Shown: piece by piece, positions 5,096 to 9,877 of the stretch
Layout of the letters: each line of letters begins with the position of its first letter
Position numbering within the stretch: position 1 is the stretch's first letter
NCBI GenBank assembly: GCA_002352125.1
Contig: DEHU01000003.1
Coordinates: forward strand, 1,635 to 11,511
Origin: Competibacteraceae bacterium UBA2792
Lineage (GTDB): Bacteria; Pseudomonadota; Gammaproteobacteria; Competibacterales; Competibacteraceae
Reading direction: 5' to 3'
DNA: 9,877 nucleotides
The notes under the pieces: generated by a model
Seen by the model: only the letters and a program-made list of their open reading frames with translations
Told to the model about the DNA's origin: nothing
Databases searched by the model: none
Position numbers and translations under genes: made by a program

Positions 5096-7696
5096 ATGAG
5101 CAAAAATCTGGTTATTGTCGAATCGCCGGCCAAAGCGAAGACGATCAAGAAATATCTCGGCAAGGATTTCGACATTCTGGCCTCCTACGGTCATGTTCGC
5201 GATCTGGTACCCAAGGAAGGCGCGGTCGATCCCGAACACGATTTCGCCATGAAGTATCAGCTCATCGACAAAAACGAACGCCACGTCGACGCCATCGCCA
5301 AGGCGGCTGCCAAGGCCGACGCCCTATATCTGGCCACCGATCCCGACCGCGAGGGCGAAGCCATCTCCTGGCATCTATACGATATCCTCCAACAGCGCGA
5401 GCTGCTGGGCGACAAACCGGTGCGGCGAGTCGTGTTTCACGAAATCACCGAGCGGGCGATTCTGGACGCCGTCGCGCATCCGCGCGATCTGTCGCTGGAT
5501 CTGGTCAACGCCCAACAGGCCCGCCGCGCGCTGGATTACCTGGTCGGTTTCAACCTGTCGCCGCTGCTGTGGAAAAAAATCCGGCCAGGACTGTCTGCCG
5601 GTCGAGTGCAATCGCCAGCGTTGCGGATGATCGTCGAACGCGAGGAGGAGATCGAGCGCTTTCTGACGCGGGAATACTGGACGCTGGAAGCTGACGCCGC
5701 CAAGCTGACCCAGCCCTTCACCGCCCGGCTCGTCGAGTACGGTGGCGCGAAACTGAGCCAGTTCGACATTACCGACGCGGAACGGGCGCATGCCATCGAG
5801 CAAGCGTTGCGAGCTGCTGCCCAAACTCAACTCGCCGAAGCCGGGACGCCGGTCCCTACCACCGACGCCATCGGTCAGCTCCAGGTGACGAAGGTCCAGC
5901 GCAAGCAGCGCAAGCGCAATCCCGCCGCACCCTTTACGACTTCGACCCTGCAACAGGAAGCCTCGCGCAAACTAGGTTTCTCGACTCAGCGCACCATGCG
6001 GGTCGCCCAGCAGTTGTACGAGGGGATCGATACCGGCCAAGGGGCGACCGGGCTGATCACCTACATGCGCACCGATTCGGTCAATCTGGCTCAGGATGCA
6101 ATCCAAGAGATTCGGGCTTTGATCGCCGAGCGCTACGGCGCCCGCAACGTGCCCACCGCTCCCCGGCTGTTCAAGACCAAAGCCAAGAACGCCCAAGAGG
6201 CGCACGAGGCGATTCGTCCGACCGCAGCGGCGGTGACGCCGGAGTCGATTCGTGCCCAGCTCAACGCCGATCAGCACATGCTCTACGAATTGATCTGGAA
6301 GCGTACCGTAGCTTGCCAGATGATTTCGGCTACGCTGGATACGGTTGCAGTGGATTTAATCTGCGGCGCCGGTAACATATTCCGTGCCACCGGCTCGACC
6401 GTCGCCGACCCCGGCTTCATGGCTGTCTACCAGGAAAGCGTGGATGACCGGAGCGAGGACGAGGACGACCGGGCGTTGCCGCCGCTGCAGGAAGGCGAAC
6501 GGGTGGATTTGCTGGCGCTGCGGCCGGAACAGCATTTCACCGAACCCCCACCGCGTTATTCCGAGGCCAGCCTGGTCAAGGCGCTGGAGGAATACGGTAT
6601 CGGTCGTCCATCCACCTATGCCGCGATCATCTCGACGTTGCTGGCACGCGAATACGCGGTGCTGGACAATCGTCGGTTCAAGCCAACCGATATCGGCCGC
6701 ATCGTCAACCGGTTCCTGACCCGGCATTTTACCCAGTACGTGGATTACGATTTTACCGCCCGGCTGGAAGATGATCTGGACGCAGTGTCGCGCGGCGAGG
6801 AGGATTGGTTGCCGCTCATGCGGGATTTTTGGGACCCGTTCAAACACCTGATCGAAGAAAAAGCAGAAAACGTTTCGCGGCAAGAAGTGGTACAGAGCCG
6901 CGAGTTGGGGCGCGACCCCAAGACCGGCAAACCGGTTTCGGTAAGGATGGGCCGGTTCGGACCGTTCGCGCAGATCGGCGTCAAGGAAGATCCCGACAAG
7001 CCGCGTTTCGCCAGCCTGCGCCCGGACCAGCGCATGGATACCATTACTTTGGAGGAAGCGCTGGCGTTGTTTCAGCTACCACGCGATTTGGGCACGACCA
7101 ACGAAGGCGAACCGATGCAAGCCAACGTCGGCCGGTTCGGACCCTACGTCCGCTACGGCAAGAATTTTGTCTCGTTGAAGGACGAAGATCCTTACACCGT
7201 CAGCCGCGAGCGGGCGCTGGAATTGATCGCCGCACATCGGCAGGCCGTCGCCAACAAAGTGCTGCGCGCGTTTCCCGACTCGGCCATCCAGATTTTGAAC
7301 GGCCGGTTTGGACCCTACATCACCGACGGCAAGAAAAACGCCCGTCTGCCCAAAGATCGCGAACCAGCCAGTTTAACCTTGGCTGAATGCGAGGCACTGG
7401 TGCGCGAGGCTCCCGAGAAGAAATCGGCTTCACGCCGTCCCACAGCCAAGGCGTCGGCCACTAAAACCACAGCCACTAAAACCACAGCCGCTAAAACCAC
7501 AGCCACTAAAACCACAGCCGCTAAAACCACAGCCGCTAAAACCACAGCCGTCAAGGCGTCGATCCCCAGAGCGCCAGCCGCCCAAAAACCGTCCGCCGAG
7601 GGGGCGACCACCAAAGCGGCGTCCCCCAGAGCGTCGACTACAAAAAATACATCTGCCAAAAATACGTCTGCCAAGGCATCATCTGGCCGGGGTTAA
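5096..7696 (+). CDS. topA: DNA topoisomerase I (type IA), zinc-finger-less, with Lys/Thr/Ala tail
   Basis: A complete 866-residue enzyme that relaxes negatively supercoiled DNA by single-strand passage. The Toprim domain opens with VIVESPAKAKTI (6-17, Glu9) and carries the Mg-binding TDPDREGE (81-88; Asp82, Asp84, Glu86). GLSAGRVQS follows at 165-173. The nicking tyrosine is Tyr323 in TYMRTDSVNL. EYGIGRPSTYAAII (499-512) ends the conserved core. The C-terminus carries three topoisomerase C-terminal repeats with GRFGP[FY] at 619, 679 and 736, instead of the C4 zinc fingers of E. coli TopA; no CxxC pair occurs in the chain. Residues from about 775 form a low-complexity basic tail (ATKTT repeats) probably binding DNA non-specifically. 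Total length equals E. coli TopA (865) by coincidence of tails. The start is fixed by homology; its ribosome site is weak. The stop overlaps the tsaC ATG by one base. Confidence 0.97.
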   Translation: MSKNLVIVESPAKAKTIKKYLGKDFDILASYGHVRDLVPKEGAVDPEHDFAMKYQLIDKNERHVDAIAKAAAKADALYLATDPDREGEAISWHLYDILQQRELLGDKPVRRVVFHEITERAILDAVAHPRDLSLDLVNAQQARRALDYLVGFNLSPLLWKKIRPGLSAGRVQSPALRMIVEREEEIERFLTREYWTLEADAAKLTQPFTARLVEYGGAKLSQFDITDAERAHAIEQALRAAAQTQLAEAGTPVPTTDAIGQLQVTKVQRKQRKRNPAAPFTTSTLQQEASRKLGFSTQRTMRVAQQLYEGIDTGQGATGLITYMRTDSVNLAQDAIQEIRALIAERYGARNVPTAPRLFKTKAKNAQEAHEAIRPTAAAVTPESIRAQLNADQHMLYELIWKRTVACQMISATLDTVAVDLICGAGNIFRATGSTVADPGFMAVYQESVDDRSEDEDDRALPPLQEGERVDLLALRPEQHFTEPPPRYSEASLVKALEEYGIGRPSTYAAIISTLLAREYAVLDNRRFKPTDIGRIVNRFLTRHFTQYVDYDFTARLEDDLDAVSRGEEDWLPLMRDFWDPFKHLIEEKAENVSRQEVVQSRELGRDPKTGKPVSVRMGRFGPFAQIGVKEDPDKPRFASLRPDQRMDTITLEEALALFQLPRDLGTTNEGEPMQANVGRFGPYVRYGKNFVSLKDEDPYTVSRERALELIAAHRQAVANKVLRAFPDSAIQILNGRFGPYITDGKKNARLPKDREPASLTLAECEALVREAPEKKSASRRPTAKASATKTTATKTTAAKTTATKTTAAKTTAAKTTAVKASIPRAPAAQKPSAEGATTKAASPRASTTKNTSAKNTSAKASSGRG
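7457..7546 (+). repeat. Six tandem 15-bp repeats encoding the TopA tail
   Basis: Six consecutive units of GCC-R-CTAAAACCACA differ only at the fourth base, which reads A, A, G, A, G, G in order. Each unit encodes A-[TA]-K-T-T. The block is richer in AAA, ACA and ACT codons than the rest of topA. Because the unit is a multiple of three, gain or loss of copies changes tail length without a frameshift. A shorter second array of two 15-bp units (AAAAATAC[AG]TCTGCC, 7643-7672) encodes KNTSA twice near the end of the gene. Confidence 0.9.
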
Positions 7697-8262
7697 TGGC
7701 TAGCATGAATGGTCCACGGCTACACGCTGCCGCCCGCGCGGTTCGATCTGGCGGCATTATCGCTTACCCGACCGAGGCCGTTTTCGGGTTGGGCTGCAAT
7801 CCGCGCAACGAGCAGGCGGTGCGGAGGTTGCTGGCGATCAAGCGACGGCCAGCGCACAAGGGATTGATTTTGATCGCTGCTGACTTCGCCCAACTCGAAC
7901 CATTTTTACAACCGCTAGCTCTGGCCGATCATGCTCGGATCGCCGCTACCTGGCCGGGTCCTTACACTTGGCTGATCCCTGCCCGGCCCGAGACGCCGCG
8001 CTGGCTGCGAGGTCGGCACGACACGTTGGCGGTGCGGGTGACTGCTCACCCCCTGGCGGCAGCGCTCTGCCGCGCTTGCGGCCATCCGCTGGTGTCCACC
8101 AGCGCCAACCTGAGCGGACGGCCACCAGCCCGCACCGCGCTGGCCGCCCGCCGACAGATGAGGGGGGCGCTCGATTACGTTCTGGCTGGTCCGACCGGGG
8201 GGTCGGCCCAACCGACGGAAATCCGAGAACTGCGAACTGGAAAACTGGTACGGGGAGCCTAA
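7696..8262 (+). CDS. tsaC: L-threonylcarbamoyladenylate synthase TsaC (YrdC)
   Basis: A complete 188-residue protein, very close in length to E. coli TsaC (190). It makes threonylcarbamoyl-AMP from threonine, bicarbonate and ATP, the first step of the t6A37 modification of ANN-decoding tRNAs; TsaB/D/E complete the step and are not here. Family features: IIAYPTEAVFGLGC (21-34), the IKRRPAHKGLILIA block (48-61) with the basic residues that bind the nucleotide, WPGPYTWLIPA (86-96), LAVRVTAHPL (111-120), and the STSANLSG signature (134-141). It is the short TsaC type without the C-terminal Sua5 domain. The ATG at 7696 shares its A with the topA stop (TAATG), pointing to coupled translation; ATG 7705 (Met4) is an alternative start. 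GGGG just upstream is a poor ribosome site. Confidence 0.96.
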   Translation: MASMNGPRLHAAARAVRSGGIIAYPTEAVFGLGCNPRNEQAVRRLLAIKRRPAHKGLILIAADFAQLEPFLQPLALADHARIAATWPGPYTWLIPARPETPRWLRGRHDTLAVRVTAHPLAAALCRACGHPLVSTSANLSGRPPARTALAARRQMRGALDYVLAGPTGGSAQPTEIRELRTGKLVRGA

Positions 8263-8264
8263 AA

Positions 8265-9017
8265 TCAAGGCCGGTCCAACGTCGGGATAACTTGCGTCAG
8301 CAGCGCTTTGACCTTGATCATGCCATCGACCAAATTGCGTTCGATTTCGGCCATAGTGATCGCCCCCGGCGCCTTGCCCGCTGCCCGGTTGGCGATCACC
8401 GCGCAGACGGCGTAACGCAACCCCAGTTCGCGCGCTAAAGCCGCTTCCGGCATGCCGGTCATACCGACGATATCGCAACCATCTCGCTCCAGCTTGCGAA
8501 TTTCCGCTGCCGTTTCCAGCCGCGGTCCCTGCATCGCCGCGTAAGTGCAGGACTCGCGCGCTTCCAGATTCAGCGCGCGAGCGGCCTCGATGAGTCGCAT
8601 TCGCAGCTCGCCGCAGTAAGGCTGAGTGAAATCAACGTGAGTAACGTGGCTCAGATTGTCCTCGAAAAAGGTGCAATGCCGTCCCCAGGTGTAATCCACC
8701 AGTTGATCCGGAAAAGCCAGGACGCCCGGCATCATGTCGTCCCGAATCCCTCCCGCTGCCGCTATCGCGATGACCTGCGTGATCCCGATCCGGTGCAGTG
8801 CCCAAAGGTTGGCCCGGTAATTGACCTTGTGCGGCGGGAGAGTGTGATGCGGGCCGTGCCGAGGCAAAAACACCACGGCCCGGCCACCTAGCTCGCCGTG
8901 AATCATGGGACTGGACGGCTCACCATAGGGGGTGGATTGGGTTTCCCGATGGGTAATTTTCAAAGTGTCCAGGGACGTGAGGCCGGTGCCTCCGATAATG
9001 GCGATGGTTGGAACCAT
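8265..9017 (-). CDS. S-methyl-5'-thioinosine phosphorylase (MTA/MTI phosphorylase family)
   Basis: A complete 250-residue member of the trimeric PNP/MTAP family, which cleaves methylthio-purine nucleosides with phosphate into a free base and methylthioribose-1-phosphate. Visible motifs: the phosphate-binding IIGGTGL (7-13), RHG (53-55) and NYRANLWAL (66-74), plus QGPRLET (163-169) and MTGMPEA (186-192). It strongly resembles P. aeruginosa PA3004, shown to prefer methylthioinosine. Consistent with this, the base-specificity position is Asn210 (IANRAAG), as in 6-oxopurine-specific PNPs, where adenosine-type MTAPs have Asp. The substrate would come from MTA made in polyamine or acyl-homoserine-lactone synthesis, after deamination. 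The ATG at 9017 has GAGGA eight bases upstream and suits the family; an in-frame TTG at 9038 would add seven residues without support. It lies downstream of hpt, which uses its product hypoxanthine. The family is sure; the substrate is inferred. Confidence 0.93.
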   Translation of the reverse strand: MVPTIAIIGGTGLTSLDTLKITHRETQSTPYGEPSSPMIHGELGGRAVVFLPRHGPHHTLPPHKVNYRANLWALHRIGITQVIAIAAAGGIRDDMMPGVLAFPDQLVDYTWGRHCTFFEDNLSHVTHVDFTQPYCGELRMRLIEAARALNLEARESCTYAAMQGPRLETAAEIRKLERDGCDIVGMTGMPEAALARELGLRYAVCAVIANRAAGKAPGAITMAEIERNLVDGMIKVKALLTQVIPTLDRP

Positions 9018-9065
9018 GGCGGATATCCTCGCAAACAAGAACCAACTTTAGGAGGACGAGACGAG

Positions 9066-9080
9066 AGTCGCTGGGCGACT
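9066..9080 (-). other. Small hairpin at the hpt stop codon
   Basis: AGTCGC pairs with GCGACT around a three-base loop (9066-9080) and overlaps the hpt TAG. On the minus strand no T-run follows. It could modestly affect read-through from hpt into the phosphorylase gene or stabilise the RNA, but it may be chance. Confidence 0.3.
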
Positions 9081-9633
9081 ACTCGCGGGCAGCATAAATA
9101 GCCGGTAGGTTGCGCCAATATTCTTTATAGTCCATGCCGCAACCGAACACGTAACGATCCGGCACCTCCAAACCGACGAAATCGACGGTCAGGCCCGACA
9201 CTTTGCGGTCGTGCCGTTTATCGACCAAGACCGCGCTATACACCGCCGTTGCGCCCTCTTGGCGGATTTCGCCCAGGATCGCATGGAGGGTATCGCCTTC
9301 GTCGAAGATGTCGTCCACTACCAGGACGACTTGGCCGGCCACCGCCGGTCGCGGACGGGCGATCCAATCGATTTCGCCGCCGCGCGTACCACTGCGATAG
9401 CGAGTGGCGTGCAGATAACCGACCCGCAGCGGAAACTGCAGGCGCGACAGCAACCGCGCAGCGGTCACGAACGCGCCGTTCATCACCACCAGCACCAGAG
9501 GATCGCGGCCTTCTAGCTCGGCGGCGATGGCGGCGGCCAGGCGATCCAAGGCAGCCTCGACCTGCTCGGGCGGACACAACAGCTCGGCTTCGCGCAACAC
9601 GACGAACGCCTGCTCGGCGGTAATGCCAGACAT
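9079..9633 (-). CDS. hpt: Hypoxanthine-guanine phosphoribosyltransferase
   Basis: A complete 184-residue purine salvage enzyme that joins hypoxanthine or guanine to PRPP, giving IMP or GMP. The PRPP-binding signature is VVLVVDDIFDEGDTL (102-116) with the paired acidic residues Asp107 and Asp108. The pyrophosphate loop is VMNGAF (50-55), and a purine-contacting Lys is expected in VDKRHDRK (137-144, Lys139). The C-terminal PDRYVFGCGMDYKEYWRN (158-175) is typical of the Pseudomonas hpt type. The flexible-loop region HATRYRSGTRGGE (75-87) is also intact. ATG 9633 has GGGAG (complement of 9641-9645) seven bases upstream. It lies 57 bp after nagZ and 61 bp before the phosphorylase on the same strand, probably one operon; the phosphorylase supplies its hypoxanthine. 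A small hairpin (9066-9080) overlaps its stop. Confidence 0.95.
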   Translation of the reverse strand: MSGITAEQAFVVLREAELLCPPEQVEAALDRLAAAIAAELEGRDPLVLVVMNGAFVTAARLLSRLQFPLRVGYLHATRYRSGTRGGEIDWIARPRPAVAGQVVLVVDDIFDEGDTLHAILGEIRQEGATAVYSAVLVDKRHDRKVSGLTVDFVGLEVPDRYVFGCGMDYKEYWRNLPAIYAARE

Positions 9634-9690
9634 AAATTAGCTCCCAAACCCCATGGCGGACTCAAGCCAGCCAACCGGAATGATCGGCGC

Positions 9691-9877
9691 TCAGATATCC
9701 ATCTCCAACAACGGAACCGCATCGTAATCGCGCACCAGACGGCAGGCCCGCTGCCAAACCGGGTCGCGGTGCAACCGCTCTACGGTCGAGTGGCCGCGCC
9801 CGTGCAAACGGATCAAACGCAACTGGCTGACCGGCTCCGGGACATAACGCAGGTTGTCGAGAATGGCGATGGCGGCG
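9691..9877 (-). CDS. nagZ: Beta-N-acetylhexosaminidase NagZ, C-terminal end (cut by window edge)
   Basis: Only the last 61 residues and the TGA (9693-9691) are in the window. They read AAIAILDNLRYVPEP, then LIRLHGRGHSTVERLHRDPVWQRA, and end LLEMDI. This aligns with the end of E. coli NagZ (its VLDNL segment, LYHKGS and the ELxxxxxWxxA helix). The family removes N-acetylglucosamine from anhydro-muropeptides in the cytoplasm during cell-wall recycling, and in several bacteria it influences AmpC induction. The catalytic part (KHFPGHG loop, Asp nucleophile) lies outside the window, so activity cannot be judged. A nagZ-hpt-phosphorylase neighbourhood is also my recollection for Pseudomonas relatives, which supports the call. 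It is probably the upstream gene of that operon here. Confidence 0.85.
   Translation of the reverse strand, partial: AAIAILDNLRYVPEPVSQLRLIRLHGRGHSTVERLHRDPVWQRACRLVRDYDAVPLLEMDI

Noticed and set aside
7457..7546. Tandem 15-bp repeats as a possible CRISPR array or origin iterons
   Set aside because: There are no spacers, the units are in frame within topA, and the array encodes a typical low-complexity basic tail.
7315..7674. Minus-strand frame with repeated VVLVA-type hydrophobic segments that looks like a membrane protein
   Set aside because: It is the antisense reading of the ATKTT repeat of topA; the hydrophobicity follows automatically from the repeat codons.
9018..9038. TTG 9038 as the phosphorylase start
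   Set aside because: ATG 9017 has a well-spaced GAGGA and matches the family N-terminus, which begins just before the IIGGTGL motif.
9050..9056. Strong AGGAGG ribosome-site-like sequence on the plus strand
   Set aside because: No ATG, GTG or TTG follows at a usable distance, and the frame behind it runs antisense to hpt.

Overview
The window is 9.9 kb of GC-rich, almost fully coding chromosomal DNA. It reads as a housekeeping region of a gammaproteobacterium. The proteins resemble those of Pseudomonas and Escherichia (RsmB, Fmt, Def, a TsaP-like LysM lipoprotein, DprA, Smg, TsaC, MTI phosphorylase, HGPRT, NagZ). However, topA sits between smg and tsaC and its product has no zinc fingers, so this is not the E. 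coli or Pseudomonas arrangement. A lineage among the Chromatiales- or Competibacter-like gammaproteobacteria is a guess only; nothing in the window fixes the genus.

Layout. Positions 1-2018 (minus strand) carry def, fmt and rsmB, read right to left: deformylation of nascent proteins, formylation of initiator Met-tRNA, and 16S rRNA m5C967 methylation (rsmB runs off the left edge). A 146-bp divergent region (2019-2164) separates them from a plus-strand series: a LysM lipoprotein gene, dprA, smg, topA and tsaC (2165-8262). This series ends tail to tail, with two bases to spare, against a minus-strand group, nagZ, hpt and mtnP (9877-8265; nagZ is cut by the right edge). The last two enzymes form consecutive salvage steps: methylthioinosine is phosphorolysed to hypoxanthine, which is then converted to IMP. 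No gap without a gene exceeds 150 bp.

The most notable points are these. dprA has no ATG, GTG or TTG that would give a full-length protein; its best start is a CTG overlapping the preceding stop codon. A perfect 22-bp palindrome lies between def and fmt, and fmt has no visible ribosome binding site. TopA ends in a Lys/Thr/Ala tail encoded by six near-identical 15-bp repeats. Three consecutive hairpins precede topA. The phosphorylase has Asn where adenosine-type MTA phosphorylases have Asp. I see no mobile element, CRISPR array, tRNA, rRNA, phage gene or defence island, and no sign of an undescribed multigene system.
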